From the NCBI GenBank assembly GCA_001464165.1, contig LNEX01000029.1:1-24403 (forward strand): DNA of 24,403 nucleotides. The letters are read 5' to 3'. A model generated the notes under the pieces. That model was not told the origin of the DNA and did not search any database. It saw only the letters and a program-made list of their open reading frames with translations. The position numbers and the translations under genes were made by a program. Positions 13,622-21,631 of this stretch are shown piece after piece (position 1 is the stretch's first letter; every line of letters begins with the position of its first letter). The stretch comes from a bacterium Ga0077546 (GTDB lineage: Bacteria > Cyanobacteriota > Vampirovibrionia > Obscuribacterales > Obscuribacteraceae).

Positions 13622-13627
13622 CTCGTC
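13608..13627. repeat. Conserved block B, copy 2
   Basis: TCCGGTTAGGTCAACTCGTC, one mismatch to 4721-4740; contains the -35 box of the minus-strand promoter. Confidence 0.8.
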
Positions 13628-13681
13628 CTTCATTAGAAAGAGGAACGCTTACGACCGGATTAACAGCGCTGGCGGCCACTG

Positions 13682-15480
13682 ATGGCCAGCCAGTTAGATT
13701 TTCACGCGCAAAATATTATTCGTCTCGTGCAAGCGAGGCGATAGTAGAATTCGTTGGTCTATTCCATCGATATGCTTTTATATATCGCCCGCTAGAAGGC
13801 GGTGGCTGGCTGTCCGCTAACGACGACTGGGCGCTAACTGACACCGAGATTTTGAAAGCTGCTGCTTGCGTCCATCCAAAGTATTTCATTGGAGCAAGGT
13901 GCGGCAAGGTCAGCAAATTCGTAGTGCTCGATATTGATGCCGGCAGCAAATATCACAACGAAGAAGGATTCTCAAAAATAGCGACCCTTTTAGAACAAGC
14001 GGGCATCGAAGGCTTCAACTTGTACCGTTCGTCGCACTCAGGCGGCTGGCATATCTACATCTTCTTCGATGCTCCAGTGAGCACTCGCGACCTGTATCGG
14101 CAGTTCCATAACTTGCTTACCTTGAACGAATTCGAAGTGGCCAAAGGAACTCTCGAGATTTTCCCGAATCCAGGAGAAGGACGCAATTCCGTTGGGCAAG
14201 GACTTCGCTTGCCACTACAGCCGGGATTTGCCTGGCTAAATCACCACAACCAAATTGTGCGCGAAGAACGTGATGAACTGAGTCCTACCGAAGCACTTCT
14301 GGTATTCGCAAAAGATATCGAATGCTCGGCCAATCCATATGCGCACTTCCACAAGCTACGTGCGTTTGTCGAAAACCTAGCTTCCTCCAAAGCTCAGAGT
14401 TCGGGCGAAGAAAAAGTCGGTGCGAGACTAGCGGACGTTATTTCGATTCGAAAAAATGTAGATGGAGAAGGATCAGAAGAGGCTCTCCAAATAGTAAAAA
14501 AGGCATTTCGTAAAATTCCGCGCGGGATAAAAGCGGACACGTGGGTCAAAGGGCGAGAGTATTATATCCAGGGACTGACCGGTCCTTCCCAAAGAGCGGA
14601 CGCTATTTTTGCCCTTTCGCATTATCTGTTCTATGGCGATTCCGGCCACCAAGTCCCTGCCATGGGTTATGGCTTTGAAGATGAGCGACAATGCCTCATC
14701 GACTCACTAATCAAGAACAAGCACAACGGTCAAAGTAAAGACATTGCGGCCGGACGCGGAGACGCTTTTAATCATATTGGACGCGCCACTAATTGGGTGC
14801 CACCACATCGGCGCGGAACTGAGTGGCGAAAGCATGAACCAGTTGTCCCTATTTCTTGGATTAGAAACAACGCCAACCGAGCTTCTTTAGCACAGAGGAA
14901 AATTGCTGCCGCTGTTGAAGACTTCCGCGAAGCAGACATGCAATTCAGCACCAGGGACCTCTCGCTCAAGAGCGGCGTCAGCTCGCGAACGATCGCTAAA
15001 TATCCGGAACTGTGGAAACAAGCTATGGAAGACCTTCGCAGCGGGTGCTTGGAAACTGCTTTACACGTTTATAACGCTGTGAAGTTTGAAAATTGTTCGG
15101 GTTGTTTGCCTGAGGATGTTGTTCGAGCTGGATTTGTTTTTTCTCGAACCTTTGACAAGTCGGTTCAGCGTGATTCATCAGAATTGTCGTTATTGAGTTC
15201 TTCTCTTTCGAGTTCAAATAAGACTTCTCCTCTGACGTTCGTAAAGCCGTCTTCTGACAACTGGCGGGGTAGAGTTGAGGTTGCCCTTCGCTACAGCGGT
15301 TCTAGGACCACTGAGGGTGCTCTGCTGGTTCAGATCAATTTGTTAGCCGAAGAATTGCTCACAGCTCCTACTCGGAGAGATTGGGTTTGGCTTTCTTCGA
15401 AGATTTCTTTGTTGAAAGAGAAGATTCTTTCTGAAGGTAAGCCCGTTCAACTTTATCTAGGCGAGGTTGATACGGCATAG
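13682..15480 (+). CDS. AEP-type replication initiator (rep2), apparent N-terminal frameshift
   Basis: A paralog of rep1 with the same motifs: VVLDIDAGSKYHNE (D-x-D), SHSGGWHIYIFFD (motif II His), LEIFPN...LRLPLQPGFAWL, and an HTH-like STRDLSLKSGVSSRTIAKY before a Ser-rich C-terminus. The main frame is open from 13600, but its first ATG/GTG/TTG is TTG 13852, which would cut into the primase domain. Similarity to rep1 continues upstream (EFVGLF versus RFLSLF). The expected N-terminus (MASQLDFHAQ, compare DLSAQ of rep1) is in another frame, ATG 13682 to a stop at 13742-13744. A -1 shift between about 13712 and 13742 would join them, by mutation, sequencing error or programmed shift. Confidence 0.72.
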
Positions 15481-15562
15481 GAATCGTCTCTTGAAGTGGC
15501 AATGTTCTTCAGTTCTACGTCGTGGCGTTTTCGTTTGCAGTAATTACCAATCGATCCAAGGG

Positions 15563-16312
15563 CTACTCCTCTTTTGACAAGAGAATTATTCGTCGGTTCA
15601 ACAATTGAATAGATCTTGTCGCCTGCTTAGTGTCTTGGACTGCCTTGAGAAATGATTTCTCTGTTTCGATTACAGAGGTTGGCACAAGCCACGTGACGGT
15701 TTCATCGTAGGCAAAGCTAGTGAGGGAACCACGGTAATAGAAGAATTCATGGCAGGCGTCCATCACTTGCTGCGGTAAGTTCTCCGGAAGGTCAAGCTCC
15801 CCACATTCATCATCTGTCTTTCCTTCTTTTTGAGCCTTTAGGAATTGGTTCAAGCGTGTAGCAAATGCACGTGGTTTGGTGGAATCGTTACCTTCACAAG
15901 GAGCTAAGGAGTTCTTCGCTGTGGCGAAAATACCAATAACCAATTTCGATGATGGCTCCACAAGTGTGGTTGCAGCGTTTGGGTAGTCAACAATGTTGTG
16001 TACAAAGTGAAACTCGGTTTCAAATCTCTTACCGTCAATCCAATGCTCGCTAGGGCTATGAAAATGGATTGCTACTAGTTTCGCTGAGTGACCTGCGAAT
16101 TCGAGATCATCCGTTTTGCCGTTTTCGACAGCAAATTGAGCATGTGTGTGTGTTTCTTCATTGCCGAGAACAAACCTTCCAATAAGTGGATCTCGGTATT
16201 TGAGGATAGGTTTGCCTAATGAAGCTTGGATCGCTTGCTGCTTTTGCAGGTGTAGTGGAGATTGATGAGTACCTTTCACTGGTGTGATTATTGATATTTC
16301 TGGTTCGCTCAT
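15563..16312 (-). CDS. Alpha-type carbonic anhydrase without signal peptide
   Basis: A 249-residue protein. Landmarks: HQSPLHL (residues 16-22), zinc ligands H83, H85 (IHFHSPSEH) and H102 in ETEFHFVHN, then YYRGSLTSFAYDETVTWLV and a C-terminal NRR. The zinc site is intact, so reversible CO2 hydration is likely. Most bacterial alpha enzymes are exported; this one lacks a signal peptide, and the substrate-loop TPPC of the family is replaced by SFAY. It stands alone on the minus strand between rep2 and the AT-hook gene. A strong inverted repeat lies upstream. Confidence 0.85.
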   Translation of the reverse strand: MSEPEISIITPVKGTHQSPLHLQKQQAIQASLGKPILKYRDPLIGRFVLGNEETHTHAQFAVENGKTDDLEFAGHSAKLVAIHFHSPSEHWIDGKRFETEFHFVHNIVDYPNAATTLVEPSSKLVIGIFATAKNSLAPCEGNDSTKPRAFATRLNQFLKAQKEGKTDDECGELDLPENLPQQVMDACHEFFYYRGSLTSFAYDETVTWLVPTSVIETEKSFLKAVQDTKQATRSIQLLNRRIILLSKEE

Positions 16313-16354
16313 CTGCGTTTTCCAATAAGGGTCAGATTTGTTCTAGCTCCTTAT

Positions 16355-16403
16355 TCCCTCTTTTGCTCATGCATGACTTTCAAGTGCTCAAGCAAAAGAG
16401 GGA
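16355..16403. terminator. 13-bp inverted repeat between AT-hook gene and carbonic anhydrase
   Basis: TCCCTCTTTTGCT (16355-16367) and AGCAAAAGAGGGA (16391-16403) pair perfectly with a 23-nt loop. It lies 28 nt after the stop of the AT-hook gene on the minus strand and probably ends that transcript, though no U-run follows. Confidence 0.6.
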
Positions 16404-16430
16404 GATTGCATTGAAAAATCGTGATCGCGG

Positions 16431-16994
16431 TTAGTTTTGAAGTTTGTCTAGTGCCCTCTGTACTGCTTCGACAGTTCCCGTAATGGTTAGAGTGACTATC
16501 GCGCCAGGCAGGGCTTCTCTAACTTCACTCACTTTAATTGCAGGCGCTGACGCTGATTCTGTTGATGTCTTGGTTTGAACCTTTGGTTTTCGTCCACGTT
16601 TTGATGGCTTCTGTTCCGAGAGTGTCGCTCTTGTTTCCGTTTTGGATGCAATCCTTAACGCTGCCGCCTTTGGTTTCTTTGTTTGTGCTGAATTTTTTAT
16701 GCCGACAGATGATTTGCTTTTCTTCGATGACAAAGCTTCCATCATTTTGTGAGTAACTATTTTTCCGTGCTTGGCCAAGTTGCTCGGAGTTGTGACAATG
16801 CAAGCTCTGTGGGCAAACTTGGCACCGTTAATATCGAAATAGTTGTCACCACCATTTATTGCCTGGTCACAAATTTCGCAAGTAGAGCGCATTTCATTTC
16901 TGGCAACTCGCCCATGCCCCCGCTCACTAAACTGTTTGACCTTTTCCTGATTGTTCAAATTTGCCCAGCGCACTGTTTTGCTTGAAGTTGTCAT
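16431..16994 (-). CDS. Zinc-finger protein with Lys-rich linker and AT-hook
   Basis: A 187-residue protein. Residues 39-65 hold a single Cys2-His-Cys zinc site (CEIC...AHRAC; C39, C42, H62, C65). Residues 85-145 are Lys/Ser/Ala-rich like histone H1 tails and include an AT-hook-like KRGRKPK (132-138). The last 40 residues look folded (VREALPGAIVTLTITGTVEA, then a short helix). It could be a nucleoid-associated or minor-groove DNA-binding protein. No specific family is recognised, and the ribosome site is weak. Confidence 0.65.
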   Translation of the reverse strand: MTTSSKTVRWANLNNQEKVKQFSERGHGRVARNEMRSTCEICDQAINGGDNYFDINGAKFAHRACIVTTPSNLAKHGKIVTHKMMEALSSKKSKSSVGIKNSAQTKKPKAAALRIASKTETRATLSEQKPSKRGRKPKVQTKTSTESASAPAIKVSEVREALPGAIVTLTITGTVEAVQRALDKLQN

Positions 16995-17136
16995 ACTTTT
17001 GGGGGCTTCCGTCGATTAGGCCAGGTTTTCAATTTGATTGATTCTGGCAGAGTAATTTTTGATATTTTCCATTCTTTTGCCATGAAATATTCGCACCTTA
17101 AGCAATTTCCCACTTTGTGAAATTGGTTGGTTGGCT

Positions 17137-17188
17137 GCCGCGCTGGTCGCCCATTGTCCCGTCTCTGCACCACCGCTGTGCCATCGCC
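17137..17188. repeat. Dispersed ~50-bp repeat R1, copy 2
   Basis: Imperfect copy of 8204-8254, same orientation, directly before the epoxide-hydrolase remnant. Confidence 0.55.
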
Positions 17189-17189
17189 A

Positions 17190-17430
17190 TGTTCGACTTG
17201 TTGAAAAAATCGATGGACATGTCTACGGTCCATATAGACATACTCGCGATTTCCGTCTGCGGCAATCGCGTTCTCACTGAAAGACTCGACCTGGTTCGAG
17301 CGCGCCGATGGCAGCGAAATCGGACGCGTGATGATCATGGGTATCATCGAACTCGAAGTCGACAAGATTGTCGAGTGGTGGGACTATTTCGACGTTACCT
17401 CCGTCCAGAAATTCGTCACTGTTAAGACTC
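17190..17430 (+). pseudogene. Limonene-1,2-epoxide-hydrolase-like remnant, frameshifted
   Basis: Two adjacent frames together read as the C-terminal half of the limonene-1,2-epoxide-hydrolase/SnoaL-like family: VHIDILAISVCGNRVLTERL in one frame, then WFERADGSEIGRV and MGIIELEVDKIVEWWDYFD in the next. One extra C at 17291-17292 explains the change of frame. The N-terminal half is absent, replaced by repeat R1. The ending WWDYFD is characteristic of the family. Whether the frameshift is real decay or a sequencing error is open, but the missing N-terminus indicates a pseudogene. Confidence 0.65.
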
Positions 17431-17669
17431 CTACTCACCTGTGTGGAAATAATTTACAGCTCCCCTGGCTGTATTGCTTTTGGATATACTTGAGGCGCAT
17501 TCCTGGTGACACTACAACTGGAGCTAAAGAAAGTGGTTGACACAACTCGCTCATTGAAATATTTTGAAAATATCTTGCTCTAGAGTGATATCACATTTAG
17601 TGCTACAGATTTCACGTGTCCTGTCCAAGTCTCTATTGGGCAGTGGCTCAATCTCATGGAGTTTAATAC

Positions 17670-18233
17670 ATGACACGCCAAACATTATGCGGATTGCCGA
17701 GTACACCACCCTGTCCGATAGAGTTGACAGAAAAAGAAGCACGATTGTTCAAAAACATCAAGGAAATTACGCAGTCGCCAGCGGAGAATACTGTCAGAGG
17801 TGATTCTATGGAGGCCTTGATGGTCTCATTGCAAAAGCGAAAGGCTATTCCAGAAGCCAGATTGCGTGTTTTTTGCGATCCTGAGTACGCTGAGAAAGGC
17901 AATTGCTCGATAAAGGAGACTTTTGAAGCGAAGGGACATGATGAACGCGGCATTGTTCGTCATGGTAATTTTGTGAAGTTTCTAAATTATTTTATTAATG
18001 GACCGAAGCTGCCCGAGGCCGCTATATCAGGACTCTATCAAATTTTGAAAGAGGACAGAGGGACATCTGGGATGTTGCTCAACGAGTATTGTACATTTGC
18101 TCGGACGTGTGTGCGACGCTTTAATTTGGACACTCATACGGCCGCAACGGAATTTTTTAGACTTGGCGTGGAGCTAGGAATGGATGCCTCTGATGCTCGC
18201 TCTTTAAGGAAAGCGGCTTTATCGACAAAATAG
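17670..18233 (+). CDS. Conserved-looking protein of unknown function
   Basis: A 187-residue soluble protein from ATG 17670, with GGAG about 8 nt upstream. Features: a polar N-terminus to about residue 45; SLQKRKAIPEARLRVFCDPEY; FEAKGHDERGIVRHGNFVKF, LNYFINGPKLPEAAISGLYQ; and a C-terminal helical part AATEFFRLGVELGMDASDAR. The pattern resembles a group of uncharacterised bacterial proteins I have seen without a function, so I give none. It stands alone and is followed by a hairpin. Confidence 0.7.
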   Translation: MTRQTLCGLPSTPPCPIELTEKEARLFKNIKEITQSPAENTVRGDSMEALMVSLQKRKAIPEARLRVFCDPEYAEKGNCSIKETFEAKGHDERGIVRHGNFVKFLNYFINGPKLPEAAISGLYQILKEDRGTSGMLLNEYCTFARTCVRRFNLDTHTAATEFFRLGVELGMDASDARSLRKAALSTK

Positions 18234-18250
18234 AAATGACTTTGGATGTG

Positions 18251-18290
18251 TCGCTGACCTTCGCTGTAAATTGGGAAACTCTGTCAGCGA
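18251..18290 (+). terminator. Hairpin after the unknown gene
   Basis: TCGCTGAC (18251-18258) and GTCAGCGA (18283-18290) pair perfectly with a 24-nt loop, 18 nt past the stop. No T-run. Confidence 0.4.
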
Positions 18291-18690
18291 ATGGCTTTAA
18301 TTGTAAGTAGATCAGCTGAGGAAGCAGCGTGTGGAGACTCAGCGCTTCTCCACTCCTGCAAATCTCCAGCAACGTCAGCTATTTTTACCTGATGCCCGTT
18401 TAAGTCGATGACTATGAGCGACCTATTGCCCCTTTAGGTCCGTCTGGCTGTACACGAGGTAGTTGCAGTGAGGCGACTACACGGCGCGAGGAACATCGGT
18501 CGGTATTTGTAAGTTTCAGAGTTAAATAGCATGACTTTACTGGTCATACTGATTCTCCTTTCCACGGCTGATCACAATGGATCATCTAGTTGCAATGGTC
18601 GAATTAGTCGAAAGTTAGCTTGGGCAATTGTGAGGTGGGCCTTTCTCTTGTCCGTGGGTATATTGAAAACTACCGAGCAAGGGTTTAGCG
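18291..18690. other. Intergenic stretch upstream of deaminase toxin
   Basis: About 400 bp without a convincing gene, repeat or promoter match. AGGG 7 nt before ATG 18691 is the ribosome site of the next gene. Confidence 0.4.
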
Positions 18691-20379
18691 ATGTCTAAAG
18701 ACGGCAACGACGCTCCGGATAAGCAAGTCGCGCCCGAGCAGCCAAAGCTCGAGTCAGCGGAAGTCCAGCATGCCCGAAACGCCAATGGGCAAAGTATCGC
18801 TGTGACGGAAGGACTGAGAACTAACGCTAGCGATGGTTCGCTGCGAGACCGAGCCAAGTTCATCGCCGAGCAAGAAGAAAGCATCCAAATTATGGGTGTC
18901 GGCGGCCGCATCGCATCGAGGCAAAGTCGGCTCAGTGAAGGCGATCTTGGCGCATGCGAGCCGGCCGAACGCATTATCGGTGTCCGAGACCCCTTGGTCA
19001 TGGCAGATAAAGAGCCTAGGGCCCTCGTAGAAGACTTTGGATGTGCGACTGAGATGCAAGTTAGTTCTGAATGTGATGGAGTGCAGCAGCTCGCCGATAA
19101 AACCTATAACAGTGGTCAATTTGCTGACACTAAATCCAAGCAACCACTTGCGGTGCCGAATGCGGCTTTACCAGACACAGACCATGACAAAATCACTCTT
19201 AAGCCTGTGGATTCCACACACAGGCTCCTTAGAACCGGTCTGGACTACAACGATATGCAAGTTCCCCTAAGTCAAAAGCTCGCCGATTTTGCGAAGTCTG
19301 CACAAGCTCGATTGCTCGAACCAAAAGAACGGCAGGCATACTTTCAGGGCATGCTTGATGAAATATCAGGTGTAGGTGAAGGGCTGAGTATTGCAAAAGA
19401 CGAAGCCAAAGATGCCTTGAGGAAGGCAGCCGCAAAGGCCTGGACTGCGGTCTGCGATGATAGCGTAGCTAAATTTATGGCAACTCCAAACGCAATAAAT
19501 GAGCCTCTTTTTAAAACAATCGGCACCTGTCTGGACGTGATGAAGCGTGATCCTAATGCCGTTAATAATGTGCTGCTCGTTTTGGGACGTGAACTTGAGG
19601 TCGCAAGTGACAAGTACAGCAAAATGTCGGCCCATGATAGAGGTGTCCAGGACGGCAAAGCTATGTTCTTCTTTTTCAATCCAGAAGGGAGTACCGAAGC
19701 TGGCAACTTGGCTCTAAAAGCCGCCGACCGATTGGCTACGCATGTTGATAAAACGGTCGTTGACGGTATTACCAAAGCAATGCAAGCGGCCGACAATATA
19801 GCCCAGGTCACGCCTGAGCTTGCCGCTCAGAGCCGCCAAATAGTGCGGGATTATATGCAAGGTCTTGGGATCTCTCCTAAAGAACTGCAATACGCTGGCG
19901 TGCCTTCACGTTATGTCGAACAGCTGAGACCGGCCAACGACAACATTCTCATGATGAAGGAGAAGCCCCACGACTTCATCAAAAACTTAGACGGCCTTGA
20001 TAGAGTCGACGAACTCAGAGTCAAGCATGGCGTCGCCAATGATAGAAACATCGCCTATGCCGATGTAGACATCGCTGGACAAGAAGGAACGCTTGTAGGC
20101 GTTAGCGGGGAGGTTTCACCGGAAGGCACTGTCGCAATGCCGGCAAACCCCAGGTTCGATGCTAAGCCAAGAGGCTTCATGAAGAATGTCGAACATTCGG
20201 AAAAGAAAATTTTGGAAAGCATCGCCGAAAAAATTACTGAATCAACAAAGGGTACGATAAAGCTCTATACAGAGCGCCAACCGTGCGATTCTTGTGAAGG
20301 TGTTATTGAGCAATTTCGCGAGGCTTTTAAGGGTAGAATTACCCTTATCGTTGAATTCGGACTTGCTAAAAGGAATTAA
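18691..20379 (+). CDS. Polymorphic-type toxin with C-terminal nucleic-acid deaminase domain
   Basis: A 562-residue protein. Residues 1-180 are hydrophilic and low-complexity without a signal peptide. Residues 180-430 are helical and unrecognised, probably a trafficking or processing part. The last ~120 residues form a deaminase fold: the zinc ligand and catalytic pair H502-S-E504 (NVEHSEKKIL) and PCDSC (C532, C535), in the context LYTERQPCDSCEGVIEQF. This H-x-E ... P-C-x-x-C pattern is that of bacterial toxin deaminases (BURPS668_1122-like group seems closest). The substrate, cytosine in DNA/RNA or a nucleotide, cannot be read from sequence. The SUKH immunity gene starts at the next base, which strongly supports a toxin role. 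Confidence 0.82.
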   Translation: MSKDGNDAPDKQVAPEQPKLESAEVQHARNANGQSIAVTEGLRTNASDGSLRDRAKFIAEQEESIQIMGVGGRIASRQSRLSEGDLGACEPAERIIGVRDPLVMADKEPRALVEDFGCATEMQVSSECDGVQQLADKTYNSGQFADTKSKQPLAVPNAALPDTDHDKITLKPVDSTHRLLRTGLDYNDMQVPLSQKLADFAKSAQARLLEPKERQAYFQGMLDEISGVGEGLSIAKDEAKDALRKAAAKAWTAVCDDSVAKFMATPNAINEPLFKTIGTCLDVMKRDPNAVNNVLLVLGRELEVASDKYSKMSAHDRGVQDGKAMFFFFNPEGSTEAGNLALKAADRLATHVDKTVVDGITKAMQAADNIAQVTPELAAQSRQIVRDYMQGLGISPKELQYAGVPSRYVEQLRPANDNILMMKEKPHDFIKNLDGLDRVDELRVKHGVANDRNIAYADVDIAGQEGTLVGVSGEVSPEGTVAMPANPRFDAKPRGFMKNVEHSEKKILESIAEKITESTKGTIKLYTERQPCDSCEGVIEQFREAFKGRITLIVEFGLAKRN

Positions 20380-20850
20380 ATGACTAACCAATTCATCGAA
20401 AACTTTTCAAAACGAGTCGTTGCCAGTAACCTTGCTAGTGGCGCTCCTCTTGTTGGTTGTTCAGAAGCGGAAGTAGCAGAAATTGAAGCCAAACTTCAGG
20501 TCAAACTACCTCCGATCTATCGCTCGTTTTTATTGAAAATGGGTCGTGGTATGGCTGGCTTTTGCCGTGATGACGATCGTCTTTACCCAGAGCTTTTGAC
20601 GCTCACGCAAGGCGCCCAAGACTTGTTAGACCATGCCGACACCGACTACAGGCTACCGTCTACAGCTTTTGTTTTTTGGCTTAGCGAAAGTGGTTATTTC
20701 CTTTTCTTTGACACCACTGATGGTGATGACCCACCTGTTTTTCTTTATCGGGATAATACCAAGGAGCCGATAAGAAAAGATGACCACTTTTCTGAGACTT
20801 TAGACTATTTACTAGCAGCCCAGATCGAGTCGCAAGACAAGCTACAATAG
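20380..20850 (+). CDS. SUKH (SMI1/KNR4) family immunity protein
   Basis: A 156-residue protein. The SMI1/KNR4 signature is visible: GCSEAEVAEIEAKLQVKLPP, IYRSFLLKMGRG, then a strand-rich part VFWLSESGYFLFFDTTDGDD, PPVFLYRD and a C-terminal helix DHFSETLDYLLAAQ. SUKH proteins are common immunity partners of nuclease and deaminase toxins. The ATG follows the toxin stop TAA directly, so both come from one message and immunity is made with the toxin. The specific partnership is inferred from adjacency. Confidence 0.88.
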   Translation: MTNQFIENFSKRVVASNLASGAPLVGCSEAEVAEIEAKLQVKLPPIYRSFLLKMGRGMAGFCRDDDRLYPELLTLTQGAQDLLDHADTDYRLPSTAFVFWLSESGYFLFFDTTDGDDPPVFLYRDNTKEPIRKDDHFSETLDYLLAAQIESQDKLQ

Positions 20851-20874
20851 GGTTGTAGTCAAAGGATACGAGTG

Positions 20875-21237
20875 ATGCTCGAATTGAAAATTACTGATAA
20901 GCAAGAACTGGACCTTGTTTCGCGGGCCTTGATCACTCATGCATTTAAGTGCAAGGACACTCTCCGGTTGCATCAGGAAACCAAAGATGCCCTAGGTGAA
21001 GCCGCAATCACAAATATTGCCGCCAGTGCAAAAACTGAAATGGAAACGGCGTTGACGATGCTCGCGAAGTATTTCGGCACTCACTTGGCCAATTCTAAGT
21101 TTTACTGTCTTGACTGTGCGCCGACCGAAGGTGACGAGCAAGCACGAATGAAGGAAGCATCTTTTGCCTGGACAAATGAATGCAGTAATTGCGGCAAAGG
21201 AGCTTACTACTTTGTCGAGCCGCAAATAGCAATGTAG
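20875..21237 (+). CDS. Small zinc-ribbon protein, paralog of 12533-12889
   Basis: A 120-residue protein from ATG 20875 (AAAGGA 8 nt upstream; a GTG three bases earlier is less likely). The body matches the protein at 12533 along its length: LKITD, HAFKCK, ETKDAL, EALTM/ALTM, AKYFG, SKFYCLDCAP, EC(S)xCGxGAYYFVEP. The two CxxC pairs would bind one zinc. It is 24 nt downstream of the SUKH immunity gene and probably in the same operon. It could be a second immunity or accessory factor, or an unrelated passenger; the family is unrecognised. Confidence 0.8.
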   Translation: MLELKITDKQELDLVSRALITHAFKCKDTLRLHQETKDALGEAAITNIAASAKTEMETALTMLAKYFGTHLANSKFYCLDCAPTEGDEQARMKEASFAWTNECSNCGKGAYYFVEPQIAM

Positions 21238-21361
21238 CTGGTCACCCAATTTACATCGCCAGTTGTATTTGTGAGTTACGAATATTGGGCCAATAGATTT
21301 GATAATCGTCATTAGCTAGATGAACTAGTTAGTTAGGTTAGGCTTTGGCAAAGTCTCAAAA

Positions 21362-21406
21362 CAAAAGCCTCAAGAGCAAGTTAGAGATTGCTTTACAAGG
21401 CTTTTG
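21362..21406. terminator. Bidirectional terminator hairpin
   Basis: CAAAAGCCT (21362-21370) with AGGCTTTTG (21398-21406), enclosing AGCAA/TTGCT. Both strands end in T-rich runs, so it can close the toxin operon and the oppositely directed HNH transcript. Confidence 0.65.
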
Positions 21407-21438
21407 CTTCAGGGCTCAGCTAAGAGTCAGTACTTCCA

Positions 21439-21624
21439 CTATACACCAGCTGCGGTTGTCCACTTAGCTACTGCAGCGTGACATTGCCCGGTTGTACAAT
21501 CTCTATTTAGATAAGCATCCATGCCACTTTCTAGGCACTTTTCGGCAATGTCGATTTCATTGCTAGAAGTGCCTGCAACTAAATCAGGCTTACAGGACGC
21601 TACGGTGATTCTTTTTTCCAGATT
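21439..21624 (-). pseudogene. Remnant of a response-regulator receiver domain
   Basis: The minus strand reads, without a start codon, CKPDLVAGTSSNEIDIAEKC then LESGMDAYLNRDC and AVAKW before TAG at 21439. This parallels residues ~53-120 of the receiver at 1512-2087 (IIGFSSDSDRDIRERC, LAAGMDEFIPKDC, LKRW). The conserved Lys of the receiver is replaced by Arg and the N-terminal half with the phosphoacceptor is missing. A TAA stop precedes it directly (21625-21627). It is a decayed fragment just downstream of the HNH gene. Confidence 0.6.
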
Positions 21625-21631
21625 TTAGTAA

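Larger units (their letters stand above)
13352..13681. other. Rep2 leader and control region
   Basis: No protein gene. It contains small hairpins (GACTTT-g-AAAGTC near 13415; TGGCC-attcaa-GGCCA near 13450), the second antisense-RNA module and the start of the frame leading into rep2. No convincing plus-strand rep promoter was found. Confidence 0.5.
16995..17669. other. Gene-free region with repeat R1 copy 2 and a gene remnant
   Basis: It holds the repeat R1 (17137-17188), the epoxide-hydrolase-like remnant, and a hairpin TACAGC/GCTGTA (17455-17460, 17468-17473). Nothing else is evident. Confidence 0.45.

Noticed and set aside
13682..13744. Slippery heptamer for programmed -1 frameshift in rep2
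   Set aside because: No standard X-XXY-YYZ heptamer was found in frame between 13700 and 13742, so a programmed shift is not asserted.
16991..17365. 124-codon minus-strand frame opposite the epoxide-hydrolase remnant
   Set aside because: It is antisense to a recognisable protein remnant on the plus strand and has no domain.
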